Positions 1 to 7,297 of a DNA stretch of 64,000 bases are shown in pieces. Both the position numbers and the translations under genes were made by a program. The DNA lies in the NCBI RefSeq assembly GCF_900105315.1, contig NZ_LT629766.1:1674001-1738000 (forward strand). The letters are read 5' to 3'. Position 1 is the stretch's first letter. Every line of letters begins with the position of its first letter. The stretch is from Brevibacterium siliguriense. Lineage in GTDB: Bacteria; Actinomycetota; Actinomycetes; Actinomycetales; Brevibacteriaceae. Under the pieces are notes generated by a model. It was not told the origin of the DNA, searched no databases, and was given only the letters and a program-made list of their open reading frames with translations.

Positions 1-542
1 CCGTGCCCAAGGATGAGATGAACGAGTCCTTCCGGGTCAAACTCAAGGACGCCGAGAAGTACGACATCATCAAGGAGACGTTCTCGTCGACTCCCGGAGT
101 GGAAGAGGTCGTCGACCAGAATCAGCTGCTCGACCGCCTGTTCGGGGTGCTCAACATCGCGACCATCGCGGCGATCGCGATCGCCGGCATCATGCTGCTG
201 TGCGCGATGCTGCTCATCGCCACCACCATCAGACTCTCCGCGTTCTCGAGACGCCGGGAGACCGGCATCATGAGACTGGTCGGCGCATCGAACACCTTCA
301 TTCAGATGCCGTTCCTGCTCGAGGGCGTCATCGCCTCCGCCATCGGTGCGACCCTGTCCGCCGGGGTCCTGGGGGTGCTCGTCCACTTCGGCATCAGCGG
401 CTGGCTGCAGTCGCAGGCCACCGGATTCAGCCTCATCTCCGGATGGGACGTCCTCCTCATCACCCCTGTGCTCATCATCATCGGTGTGCTCATGGCCGGA
501 GCATCCTCGCTGATCACATTGAACAAGTACACGAAGGTCTGA
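1..542 (+). CDS. ftsX: Cell-division protein FtsX, C-terminal part (5' end outside the window)
   Basis: This is the end of the permease-like membrane subunit of the FtsEX complex, which couples the divisome to peptidoglycan hydrolases. The visible part holds the end of the extracytoplasmic domain and then three hydrophobic segments typical of the FtsX/MacB permease fold: one around LNIATIAAIAIAGIMLLCAM, the RRRETGIMRLVGAS coupling stretch, then GVIASAIGATLSAGVLGVLV and LLITPVLIIIGVLMAGA. The frame is open to the left edge, so the first in-frame GTG at position 3 is probably not the true start. The next gene begins one base after the stop and encodes a coiled-coil M23 peptidase, the expected hydrolase partner of FtsX, so the two are almost certainly co-transcribed, with ftsE upstream outside the window. 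Confidence 0.9.
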   Translation, partial: VPKDEMNESFRVKLKDAEKYDIIKETFSSTPGVEEVVDQNQLLDRLFGVLNIATIAAIAIAGIMLLCAMLLIATTIRLSAFSRRRETGIMRLVGASNTFIQMPFLLEGVIASAIGATLSAGVLGVLVHFGISGWLQSQATGFSLISGWDVLLITPVLIIIGVLMAGASSLITLNKYTKV

Positions 543-543
543 G

Positions 544-1770
544 ATGAAGCGCCTCGGACTCGTTCTCACGGCGGCCGCACTGGCGGTCCTCATGCCGGCC
601 ACCTCCGTGGTGGCCGATCCGCGCGACGACAAAAGCGCGGTCGACGAACGGGTGAAGGAACTCCAGCAGGAGTTCGAAGGCCTCGACGAGGATCTCGCCC
701 GCGTCATCGCCGAACGCGACGCCGCTCAGGAGAAGCTGCCGGATGCCGAAGCCGCATCGCAGGCCGCCGATGATGCGCTGGCGAAGGCGATCGAGAAGGA
801 CGAGGACATGGCTGCGCGCCTGACCTCGGCGGAGAACGCCCAGAAAGATCTCAAGGACACGATCAAGTCCGGCACGGAGGAGATCGACAAGCACAAGACC
901 TCGGCCGCGCGCATCGGGCGACAGGCCTACCAGAACTCGGGCATCACCTCCGATCTGGCGATGCTTCTGCAGATGGCCGAGGGCACGAGTGCCGACGGCG
1001 GCATCGGCCGCGTGGACTCCGCTGTGCGGTCTCAGCAGCGCACGATCGACAAACTCTCCGAACAGCGGGCGTTGAATAAGAACAACGAAGAGCGGCTATC
1101 GGGCGTGACCGATAAGATCTCCGATCTCAAAGACGAGGCCGCCGAGGCGGTGGTGGCCAAGGAGGCCGCGCAGGTCGACGCGAAGAAGAAGGCCGACAGC
1201 CTCAACGACCTCATCTCCGCGAAGGACGATGCGGAGAAGACGATCTCCGACAACAAGGACAAGACCGAGAAGCAGCTGGCCGACGAGAAGGCCGAGCAGG
1301 ATCGATTGGCAAAGAAGGTCCGGGAGTGGGAGAAGGAGCAGGAGAAGAAGGGCAAGTTCGTCTTCGGTGACGGCGTCCTTGCCAATCCGGCCAAGGGATA
1401 CCCGACGACGTCTCCCTTCGGCTACCGGATCCACCCGATCACCGGCGCCAGGAAGCTGCATTCCGGAATGGACTTCGGCGTCCCCTGCGGAACCCCGATC
1501 CGTGCGGCCGGCGACGGCATCGTCGTCACTTCCGGTTGGACCGGCGGCTACGGCAACCGCGTCGTCATCTCCCACGGCAAGATCAAGGGCAAATCGATCG
1601 CGTCGACCTACAACCACAACACGAAGCTCAAGGTCCACGACGGACAGCGGGTCAAGAAGGGCGACATCATCTCGTACTCCGGCACGACGGGCGCTTCGAC
1701 CGGCTGCCACCTGCATTTCGAGATCATGGAGAACGGCGGCTACGTCGACCCCAAACCCTTCATCTTCTAA
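544..1770 (+). CDS. Secreted coiled-coil M23 peptidase (EnvC/RipC-like FtsEX partner)
   Basis: The 408-residue protein is a putative cell-wall hydrolase that splits peptidoglycan cross-links during division. Residues 1-24 are a signal peptide ending in SVVA. Residues about 30-270 are charged, Lys/Glu/Asp-rich and predicted to form long coiled coils, as in EnvC and PcsB. The C-terminal third is a LytM/M23 domain: YRIHPITG, then HSGMDFG (H306, D310) and HLHFE (H389, H391), which supply the zinc ligands and the catalytic histidine. It follows ftsX with a one-base gap, which supports a role as the hydrolase that FtsEX activates; that role is inferred from family and context. All metal ligands are present, so it should be an active enzyme and not only an activator. 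The gene is followed directly by a strong palindrome that acts as terminator. Confidence 0.85.
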   Translation: MKRLGLVLTAAALAVLMPATSVVADPRDDKSAVDERVKELQQEFEGLDEDLARVIAERDAAQEKLPDAEAASQAADDALAKAIEKDEDMAARLTSAENAQKDLKDTIKSGTEEIDKHKTSAARIGRQAYQNSGITSDLAMLLQMAEGTSADGGIGRVDSAVRSQQRTIDKLSEQRALNKNNEERLSGVTDKISDLKDEAAEAVVAKEAAQVDAKKKADSLNDLISAKDDAEKTISDNKDKTEKQLADEKAEQDRLAKKVREWEKEQEKKGKFVFGDGVLANPAKGYPTTSPFGYRIHPITGARKLHSGMDFGVPCGTPIRAAGDGIVVTSGWTGGYGNRVVISHGKIKGKSIASTYNHNTKLKVHDGQRVKKGDIISYSGTTGASTGCHLHFEIMENGGYVDPKPFIF

Positions 1771-1773
1771 TTG

Positions 1774-1829
1774 CTACCTGACGGGGGCCCAGCAACCTTG
1801 CGCAAGGTTGCTGGGCCCCCGTCAGGTAG
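1774..1829. terminator. 56-bp perfect palindrome, bidirectional terminator-like
   Basis: Starting three bases after the M23 peptidase stop codon, CTACCTGACGGGGGCCCAGC and its continuation through the centre TTGCGCAA form a perfect 28+28 bp palindrome. It would make a very stable hairpin but has no T-run. A near-identical palindrome, with the same TAATTG link to a stop codon, lies after the symporter gene near 20617 and is split there by an insertion sequence. This is therefore a dispersed repeat family and not a one-off terminator. Confidence 0.85.
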
Positions 1830-1933
1830 TTCGGGGAGGGGGCCGGCGTGCGGAAGTGCGCCGATGAGATAGAATTGACAGCTGTGCCCGCAAACGCGCG
1901 CACAGGTGATCGGGAGCAGAGAGGAGGCCGGTC

Positions 1934-2404
1934 ATGCCGAAGGACACAGGCAAGAAAGTCATTGCGAGGAATCGCAAGGCACGCCACGACTATCACATCG
2001 AAGACACGTGGGAGGCCGGACTCGTACTCACCGGCACCGAGGTGAAATCCCTGCGCGAAGGTCGAGCCTCCCTCACCGACGGCTTCGCCCTCATCTTCCA
2101 GAATGAGGCCTGGCTGGAGAACGTCTACATTCCCGAATACCTGCAGGGAACGTGGACGAATCACTCGGCCCGTCGCCGTCGGAAGTTGCTCCTTCACCGC
2201 GAGGAGATCCTCAAGATCTCGCAGAAAGTCAAGGAATCCGGCCGGACCCTGGTCCCGCTGGAGCTGTACTTCGACGGCTCACGCGTGAAGGTCGAGATCG
2301 CCCTGGCCAAGGGCAAGCGCGAATGGGATAAGCGTCAGGCCCTGCGCGAAGCGCAGGACAAACGCGAAGCCGAACGCGCCATGAAGTCCAAGCAGTTCAT
2401 GTAA
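1934..2404 (+). CDS. smpB: SsrA-binding protein SmpB
   Basis: SmpB binds tmRNA and places it in the A site of stalled ribosomes for trans-translation. The 156-residue length is normal for the family. The beta-barrel signature runs [18 protein letters not shown], then [19 protein letters not shown] near residues 30-50, followed by the conserved EYLQGTW region and a basic C-terminal tail ([20 protein letters not shown]) that occupies the mRNA channel. The ATG at 1934 is preceded by GAGAGGAGG, a good ribosome-binding site. The tmRNA gene lies about 220 bases downstream in the same orientation, the usual smpB-ssrA neighbourhood. Confidence 0.96.
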   Translation: MPKDTGKKVIARNRKARHDYHIEDTWEAGLVLTGTEVKSLREGRASLTDGFALIFQNEAWLENVYIPEYLQGTWTNHSARRRRKLLLHREEILKISQKVKESGRTLVPLELYFDGSRVKVEIALAKGKREWDKRQALREAQDKREAERAMKSKQFM

Positions 2405-2413
2405 GGGCCGGCC

Positions 2414-2439
2414 GGCGACGGGGCTCTGACCCCGTCGCC
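2414..2439 (+). terminator. Hairpin after smpB
   Basis: GGCGACGGGG and CCCCGTCGCC form a 10-bp perfect stem around a 6-base loop, beginning ten bases after the smpB stop. There is no T-run, so termination strength is uncertain. Confidence 0.5.
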
Positions 2440-2526
2440 GCCACCGTCCCTCACCTCCCTCGCCGAGGCGGCCCGACCGCATCCGCGTATGTGCGGTCGC
2501 AGGTTCGCGGAGTCCAGGGAATGCAA

Positions 2527-2556
2527 TTGGCTCGGTGTGTGTTCTACGAGTATGCT
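2527..2556 (+). promoter_or_regulatory. Candidate tmRNA promoter
   Basis: TTGGCT (2527-2532) and TATGCT (2551-2556) with an 18-base spacer resemble a housekeeping sigma promoter about 70 bases upstream of the mature tmRNA 5' end, leaving a short leader for RNase processing. It was chosen by eye only. Confidence 0.35.
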
Positions 2557-2626
2557 GGAGTATCTGATCGGCGCCAGCAGCCGCCTCGGCGGATGAAACA
2601 GCTGATCAGGTTTGGTAACAGAATAT

Positions 2627-3001
2627 GGGGATGATCGGTTTCGACGTTGGACACTGCGTCGGGAGAAGCGGGCCGAGAATGCAGAGTCATCTCGTTAATG
2701 TCCTCTGCAAAACAATAGGTGCTAAGTCTAACAACCGCACCGATTTCGCCCTCGCTGCCTGATAGAGCGCGAGCTGCGAATCCGTCAGCCTAGAGTTGCC
2801 TCTGCTCTAGTTCCTGGCGTCGCTTAAGAGGCCACTGCTTCAGGTACATGTTGGGGGTGCCTGAGGGACTTTCACTCAACTCCGTTCGTTGGCTTACGTG
2901 TTCGTGCGATAGCCAGAACCTAAGACACTACTTCACGAACTGCGCCCGGAGAAGTCCTGACAATCTGCCGACGGACGCGGGTTCGATTCCCGCCATCTCC
3001 A
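2627..3001 (+). ncRNA. ssrA: Transfer-messenger RNA (ssrA, 10Sa RNA)
   Basis: tmRNA rescues stalled ribosomes and tags the nascent protein for proteolysis. The 5' end GGGGATG pairs with CATCTCC at the 3' end to form the acceptor stem, followed by the conserved ATCGGTTTCGAC. The T-arm is present as GGTTCGATTCC just before the 3' end. The resume codon GCT is at 2721, and the reading frame 2721-2762 gives the tag AKSNNRTDFALAA then TGA, with the typical ALAA degradation signal. The genomic sequence after the stem is ACG, so the mature CCA end must be added enzymatically. The last 16 bases of the gene are also the left attachment site of an integrated element, which rebuilds the 3' end on integration. 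Confidence 0.95.
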
Positions 3002-3003
3002 CG
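2986..3003 (+). repeat. attL core, 18-bp direct repeat
   Basis: ATTCCCGCCATCTCCACG covers the end of the tmRNA T-arm and acceptor stem and matches 12920-12937 exactly. Flanking bases differ on both sides of the two copies, so 18 bp is the full extent of identity. Confidence 0.9.
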
Positions 3004-3005
3004 CT

Positions 3006-3038
3006 AAGGCCTCGGGTTCCCAGTGAATCCGGGGCCTT
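3006..3038 (+). terminator. Element-supplied terminator for tmRNA
   Basis: AAGGCCTCGG and CCGGGGCCTT form a 10-bp stem (one G-U pair) three bases after attL. It takes the place of the chromosomal terminator that integration moved to 12944-12972. Confidence 0.75.
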
Positions 3039-3090
3039 CCGCTTGTTTAAGCGGATCGTGAGGGTTTTCCGTTCCGATCACGAATGACCA

Positions 3091-3160
3091 GGACTACCCA
3101 TAGATTAGCACAGGACTAGTCCTATACTAGTCTCATGGCGAACAAATCTAGTTCTAGTGG
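3091..3160 (+). promoter_or_regulatory. Integrase promoter and left arm-type sites
   Basis: ACTAGTCC (3115-3122) and ACTAGTCTC (3126-3134) lie 11 bp apart, and two more CTAGT units follow inside the start of the integrase gene (3148-3152 and 3154-3158). A matching pair with the same 11-bp spacing is found near the right end (12852 and 12863). TATACT at 3123-3128 would be a -10 box only six bases before the integrase ATG, which suggests a leaderless transcript that integrase bound to the arms could repress. Confidence 0.5.
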
Positions 3161-4358
3161 AGATTCCCGGACCAAAGCGAAGAAGCTCCCACCCGGAATC
3201 AACCTCACACCAGGCGGCGAATACCGCGCCCGCGTCTACTTCCAGGGCAAACAACAGTCCATCGGCCAATTCCAGACCATCACCGACGCGAAGGCCGCAC
3301 GCTCAATCGCACAGTCTGAAATCGCGCGTGGCGTGTTCGTCCCCATGAGCGTCCGCAAAGCCAAGGCCAAAGAGGAACAGCAGAAACGTGACCGCGCCAT
3401 GGTCACTGTCGATCACGTTGCGGAACAGTTCTGGAAGTTCCTCAAATCGACCGGCAAAGCTCAGGGCACCATATACACATATCAGTCCCGGTACCGCACC
3501 CATATCGCACCGAGGTTCGGGCAGCAGCCGATAACGGATATAACCGTTACACAGGTTGAGGACTGGCATGCAGGACTACTCAAAGCCAAGGGGCAGGGCG
3601 TGTCCCGCTCCGTGTACCTCACCATTTCGTCACTGTTCAACTACGCAGCCGGTAAGGCAAATGGCCTCAGCTCCGCATTCACCCCATACATCGAGACCTC
3701 ACCAGTACAAGTCTCAGGAGCCACGAAACACCGCCCAGAACGCCGTGAGAGTGAGCCGGTGGCAACCGTGGAGCAGATCGAGTTCCTAGCCTCGCACAGC
3801 GGCAAATACAGGCTGGCGATTCTTCTCTCTGCGTGGGCTGCGGTAAGGCTGGGGGAGTTGCTAGCTTTACAGCGTGCCGACCTCACTCGCGGGGACGGGT
3901 TCTACTGGTTACGCATCTCCAAGCAGGTGCAAGCCCGTGGGAAAGGCCTATATGAGACTGCACCCAAGTCTGAGGCCGGTTATCGCACGGTACCTGTCCC
4001 GGCTGCGTTGAACGATGAAATCGAATCGCACTTGCAGACCATCCCGAACGTCAAAGACTCACTACTGTTCCCTCGACTGGGAGGGGAGTGGACTCACCCC
4101 AATTCTTTGCGGAATGCGTTTAACCGTGCCCGTGACGAGTGGAACGCCGAGAACCCCAAAGACGCGTTGGACAATTTCACTTTCCACGGGTTAAGGCATA
4201 CCGCACTAACTCACATCGGGCAGGCCGGGGCGACGTTGGAGGAATTGAAGCGTTACGCTGGTCATTCGTCTTCCGAGGTCGTGGCGAAGTATCAGCACGC
4301 TACCCGTGATCGTCTGGCTATGTTGGCTGGGAAGCTGTCAGGGCAAATTGGCGGTTGA
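3135..4358 (+). CDS. Tyrosine site-specific integrase of the element
   Basis: The 407-residue recombinase should catalyse integration at, and with the excisionase excision from, the tmRNA 3' end. The N-terminal 60 residues resemble an AP2-like arm-binding domain (GEYRARVYFQGKQQSIGQFQ). A core-binding SAM-like domain follows at about 85-180, and the catalytic domain occupies 210-400. Catalytic residues are visible: R238 (AAVRLGELL), H351-x-x-R354 (HGLRHTALTH), H377 (AGHSSSEV) and the nucleophile Y386 (AKYQHA). The ATG has no clear Shine-Dalgarno sequence but a close -10 box. The family, place next to attL and direction are those of tmRNA/tRNA-targeting integrases of actinobacterial elements. 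It looks intact. Confidence 0.95.
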   Translation: MANKSSSSGDSRTKAKKLPPGINLTPGGEYRARVYFQGKQQSIGQFQTITDAKAARSIAQSEIARGVFVPMSVRKAKAKEEQQKRDRAMVTVDHVAEQFWKFLKSTGKAQGTIYTYQSRYRTHIAPRFGQQPITDITVTQVEDWHAGLLKAKGQGVSRSVYLTISSLFNYAAGKANGLSSAFTPYIETSPVQVSGATKHRPERRESEPVATVEQIEFLASHSGKYRLAILLSAWAAVRLGELLALQRADLTRGDGFYWLRISKQVQARGKGLYETAPKSEAGYRTVPVPAALNDEIESHLQTIPNVKDSLLFPRLGGEWTHPNSLRNAFNRARDEWNAENPKDALDNFTFHGLRHTALTHIGQAGATLEELKRYAGHSSSEVVAKYQHATRDRLAMLAGKLSGQIGG

Positions 4359-4940
4359 CATTTCTGTCTGCTGGTGGGTGGTTAAGGGAACGAAGTATCC
4401 CGATTTTCGACCGCTACCACACAATAATTAGCATATATAAGTGTGGCGTAATTACAAACGACGTCCAAATGCTGAGACTTGAGCCACTGTAATCATATTG
4501 TTACATATGGTGTTTCCCTGTGGATAACACGCATTGCAGGGGCGGCCTCGAAAAGCCGGAATTGCACGACGCGCCGGAAAAGACCTTACGGCACCGGAAT
4601 TAATGCAACAACAAATGGGTGGATGATTTATCCCTAACCTGTGGATAAGCCGGATAAATGCAAACCACGACGAGTAACTACGCTGGTATATCACTTGAAA
4701 TGCCCGTAAAATTATACCCGTGAACAACTGCTAGTGACCGCCTCCGAGTGAGGTTGGTGAAACTCCACCACCAATCACTATGGTTGCTCATGCCGGGGTG
4801 ACCAGATCAAGCCGGGAACAAGCAGAACCGCCTACCCATACTTTGGCGAGTCGAGGTAGACGGTCCTGTCGTTATGTATTTGTCGCGCTGCGGTCTCCTT
4901 CTTGCACCCGTAGCGCAATAGCAGACAGAGAGGTGAATCA
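4359..4940. other. AT-rich intergenic region, candidate replication origin of the element
   Basis: These 582 bases hold no convincing gene. They contain CCACAC (4417-4422) and GTGTGG (4441-4446) as inverted arms around 18 AT-rich bases, two perfect DnaA boxes read as TGTGGATAA (4519-4527 and 4640-4648), and an inverted TTATCC/GGATAA pair around the second box. AT-rich DNA with DnaA boxes beside a RepA-type ATPase gene suggests an origin. The promoter of the excisionase operon should also lie here. Confidence 0.45.
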
Positions 4941-5150
4941 ATGTCTACACGTCACAACAGTACCACCACCATCCCCGCACTTTCAATCTCGGATTGCGCC
5001 AAACGCGGCGAAGTACACGAGAACACCGTCCGCCGCTGGATCGCAGACGGCACCCTCCCCGCCTACAAGCTTGGCAGGCAGGTGCGCATCCACGAAGCCG
5101 ACTTCGCGGCCCTGTACACCCGCATCCCCGCCTACGGGGGTGGCCTGTGA
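4941..5150 (+). CDS. xis: Excisionase-type helix-turn-helix protein
   Basis: This 69-residue protein has the winged-helix fold of excisionase/MerR-like DNA-binding proteins: SISDCAKRGEVHENTVRRW, then IADGTLPAYKLGRQVRIHEADF. It should act as recombination directionality factor for the integrase and may also regulate. GAGAGGTG lies 8 bases before the ATG. The stop codon overlaps the GTG start of the next gene by four bases, so this gene opens the early operon of the element. Confidence 0.8.
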   Translation: MSTRHNSTTTIPALSISDCAKRGEVHENTVRRWIADGTLPAYKLGRQVRIHEADFAALYTRIPAYGGGL

Positions 5151-5509
5151 TCGACCACGAGACGTTCGAGCGCATCAAGGGTCAAGTGGACGCAGAAGTC
5201 GCTCTACGAGGTGTCTCCCGTGGCCGTCGGCAGAAGATGCTGAAACAGGCACTCAGAGACTATGAGCAGCAGACCGCCACTGAGCAGTGGTCTGTCCCTG
5301 CCCCCGGCTTGCAGTCCGGTATCGACCCGCGCACGCGACGTTCTGGTCACACAACCTCGGACCCGACTGTGCGGATCGCACTGCACCGACGTGACTGCAA
5401 GCGGGACGAGTGCGGAACGTGCGGCAAGTCAAAGGTGGCTGCACGTCGAATCGTCACGAACGCGATTCTCCATGACCTCGGGATGAACGGGGCCGGTGGT
5501 GGACGATGA
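5147..5509 (+). CDS. Hypothetical element protein with a Cys motif
   Basis: This 120-residue protein starts at a GTG that overlaps the excisionase stop (GTGA), preceded by GGGGGTGG. The first half is helical and charged (FERIKGQVDAEVALRGVSRGRRQKML). The second half has CKRDECGTCGKSK, a possible metal-binding cluster. I do not recognise the family. Translational coupling to the excisionase and the RepA-type ATPase downstream places it in the replication/excision operon. Confidence 0.6.
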   Translation: MIDHETFERIKGQVDAEVALRGVSRGRRQKMLKQALRDYEQQTATEQWSVPAPGLQSGIDPRTRRSGHTTSDPTVRIALHRRDCKRDECGTCGKSKVAARRIVTNAILHDLGMNGAGGGR

Positions 5510-5624
5510 CCAGGCCCGCCGCCGTGACTTCATCAAGGAAGTCATTACCGGCCTCAACGCGGTAGAAGCACGCCGCACCCATTACCAACGGTTCGACGAA
5601 GCGAAGAACCGCCCGCAGCGGTAA
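5499..5624 (+). CDS. Possible 41-residue small protein
   Basis: A GTG at 5499 opens a short frame overlapping the end of the previous gene by 11 bases and encoding a highly charged peptide (DDDQARRRDFIKEVITGLNA). The overlap style matches the rest of the operon. It has no recognised family, and coding status is uncertain. Confidence 0.4.
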   Translation: MDDDQARRRDFIKEVITGLNAVEARRTHYQRFDEAKNRPQR

Positions 5625-5686
5625 CCGGCCACTCTCGGCCAATTCAATTTTCAGACCCATTTAGGGCTATTCACAAAGGACTCCAA

Positions 5687-6910
5687 TTGGAAGAAACTCT
5701 GAAACTCCGGCGCACAAGCGAGCTTCCCCCGGCCAAGCATCCCCAATGGTTGGGCATCGGCTGGATTCCAAAGGCGGAAATCACCGTCCTCGTCGGCCCC
5801 GAGGGCATCGGTAAATCACTCCTATGGGTGAGAGTCGCAGCAGCAGTCACAACAGGCCGACCCCTCCCGGAAATGCGCATCCCGAAGCGTGCACCGGCAA
5901 CAGTTGTCGTGATCGTCTCCGAGGACGGGCGCGGAGAAGTAGAAGAACGCTTGAAGCTCGCCGGGGCAGATCTAGAGAACATTCTGTGGTTCGGTCCCGA
6001 AGAGGACGGCACGGGCGCACCCACGTTCGCACGAAATCAGGGCGGCGTGCCCATGCAGAACCTCGCCGATGGTGTGCGCGAACTCGAGCAGGCACCCGCA
6101 TTGCTCGTGGTAGACGCTTGGCTCGACACCGTGGACGGTGGCATACAGGTCAAAGACGGGCAGCAGGCACGCGCAGCTCTCGCACCGTGGAAGCGATTCG
6201 CAACGAACTTCGGGACCGCCGTGATGCTGTTGACCCACACGAATCGCATTCAGGGCGCATCCACCCGTGACCGCATGGGCGCGACTGCTGTACTCCGGCA
6301 GAAAGCCCGAATGACGCTGTTCGCAGATCGCCCGGAAGAGGACTTCGACAACATCTATGTGGGGCCGGACAAGGCCAACAACACGGGAATCTCTAACGCC
6401 GTGAAGTACACCAAGAACGTCGTGCAAGTACGGCCAAGAACGGAAGAGGACCAGGGCACTACAGCGCAACTCCTGTACCCGTCCGATGTTGGGCAGACCA
6501 TCCACGCAGAGATTGCTTCATGGGAAGAGCAGCAGAGGCAGGCAAACAAGAAGCCGTCAAAGGCTGAGGAAGTTGCCGAAGAGATTAAGCGGCTCATGGA
6601 GTCGCGCGGCATCAACGTTATGCCTGTGGCTGATCTTGACCGGCACCTAAAGGCAATGGGGTTCGGTGACACCGCTATCAGGAATGGCAAGAAGATTGCC
6701 GGTGATTCTTCCCTTGAGGATCGCGCTGGTGGTGGTTGGAAGTTTCATGCTGACCCTAGTTTCGTTAACTCTTCCATCTCGTTAACTAGTAACGAAACTA
6801 ACGAGACTAACGAAACTGAGCTCTCACTAAACGCCTGGTGTGGCAACTGCGGAGATGCATACCACTTCGAAGGCTCCGAACTTTGCGAGAAATGCGAGAC
6901 CCACAAATGA
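5687..6910 (+). CDS. RepA-type AAA/RecA-fold ATPase with C-terminal zinc ribbon
   Basis: This 407-residue protein has the fold of hexameric replicative helicases of the RSF1010 RepA type. Walker A is GPEGIGKS (residues 37-44), followed by the VVVIVSEDGR strand, Walker B LLVVDAWLD, and a conserved LLTHTNR sensor stretch. After residue about 280 comes a winged-helix-like region, and the last 30 residues hold CGNCGDAYHFEGSELCEKC, a zinc-ribbon pattern. TTG at 5687 is the chosen start, with AAAGGA about seven bases upstream. A role in unwinding DNA for element replication is inferred from fold and from the origin-like region upstream. The 3' end of the gene contains the NET-NET-NET tandem repeat discussed as iteron-like DNA. 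Confidence 0.75.
   Translation: MEETLKLRRTSELPPAKHPQWLGIGWIPKAEITVLVGPEGIGKSLLWVRVAAAVTTGRPLPEMRIPKRAPATVVVIVSEDGRGEVEERLKLAGADLENILWFGPEEDGTGAPTFARNQGGVPMQNLADGVRELEQAPALLVVDAWLDTVDGGIQVKDGQQARAALAPWKRFATNFGTAVMLLTHTNRIQGASTRDRMGATAVLRQKARMTLFADRPEEDFDNIYVGPDKANNTGISNAVKYTKNVVQVRPRTEEDQGTTAQLLYPSDVGQTIHAEIASWEEQQRQANKKPSKAEEVAEEIKRLMESRGINVMPVADLDRHLKAMGFGDTAIRNGKKIAGDSSLEDRAGGGWKFHADPSFVNSSISLTSNETNETNETELSLNAWCGNCGDAYHFEGSELCEKCETHK
6757..6816 (+). repeat. Iteron-like 9-bp repeats, cluster A
   Basis: The unit TAACGARAC occurs three times in perfect tandem (6790-6798, 6799-6807, 6808-6816), preceded by inverted copies GTTTCGTTA (6759-6767) and a near copy ending at 6784. The block lies inside the end of the RepA-type gene. 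A second cluster lies 300 bases downstream. Confidence 0.6.
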
Positions 6911-7104
6911 GCATCTTTACGGAACAACTAGATCAGTACGGATACAACCGGCGCATGGCCGATAGAACCACTGTGCAACCGGCTGTAATGGCGGATGACT
7001 CTAACGGCCTTGTAATTCGTCATGGACGGTCCGTGATTGTCTTAGCTGCCGATGAAGCCGAACGTCTTATTGGCGAAATGACGGAGGTGCTGCACGATGC
7101 CTAA
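6907..7104 (+). CDS. Hypothetical 65-residue protein
   Basis: The ATG at 6907 overlaps the stop of the RepA-type gene by four bases (ATGA). The protein is small, soluble and acidic at the C-terminus (VLAADEAERLIGEMTEVLHDA), with NGLVIRHGRSVIVL as a likely beta hairpin. There is no recognised family. Tight coupling indicates co-expression with the replication protein. Confidence 0.6.
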   Translation: MSIFTEQLDQYGYNRRMADRTTVQPAVMADDSNGLVIRHGRSVIVLAADEAERLIGEMTEVLHDA

Positions 7105-7297
7105 CCCAGTCTCGTTAGTTTCGTTAGATTCGTCATGTGTTAATGACATGGTGAAAGTTAACGAGACTAAGAGAGTCACCGATATGGACGGTCATAAATG
7201 GCCGATCACCGGCTACCTATGCGCTATCTGCAAATGGCCACTAATCCCCGTCAAGAACAGCACCACACACCCTAACTGCGAAACGGAGAGGCCATGA
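7097..7297 (+). CDS. Small zinc-finger-like protein
   Basis: A 66-residue frame starts at ATG 7097 with GGAGGTG nine bases upstream, overlapping the previous stop by eight bases. CAIC and HPNC near the C-terminus could bind one metal ion (LCAICKWPLIPV, then THPNCE). The N-terminal coding DNA carries the second iteron-like cluster. Function is unknown. Confidence 0.6.
   Translation: MPNPVSLVSLDSSCVNDMVKVNETKRVTDMDGHKWPITGYLCAICKWPLIPVKNSTTHPNCETERP
7109..7167 (+). repeat. Iteron-like 9-bp repeats, cluster B
   Basis: GTCTCGTTA (7109-7117) and GTTTCGTTA (7118-7126) lie in tandem, with a degenerate third copy at 7127-7135 and the opposite-strand form TAACGAGAC at 7159-7167. This is the reverse complement of the unit in cluster A. 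The short inverted repeat CATGT/ACATG (7134-7150) lies between them. Confidence 0.55.

Noticed and set aside
2960-3001. A tRNA gene at the left attachment site
   Set aside because: The T-arm and acceptor-like sequence belong to the tmRNA 3' end; no anticodon arm precedes it.
4780-5265. A 161-codon frame overlapping the excisionase gene
   Set aside because: It is out of frame with the excisionase, which has a clear helix-turn-helix and ribosome-binding site; the longer frame is Arg/Ser/Pro-rich with no features.
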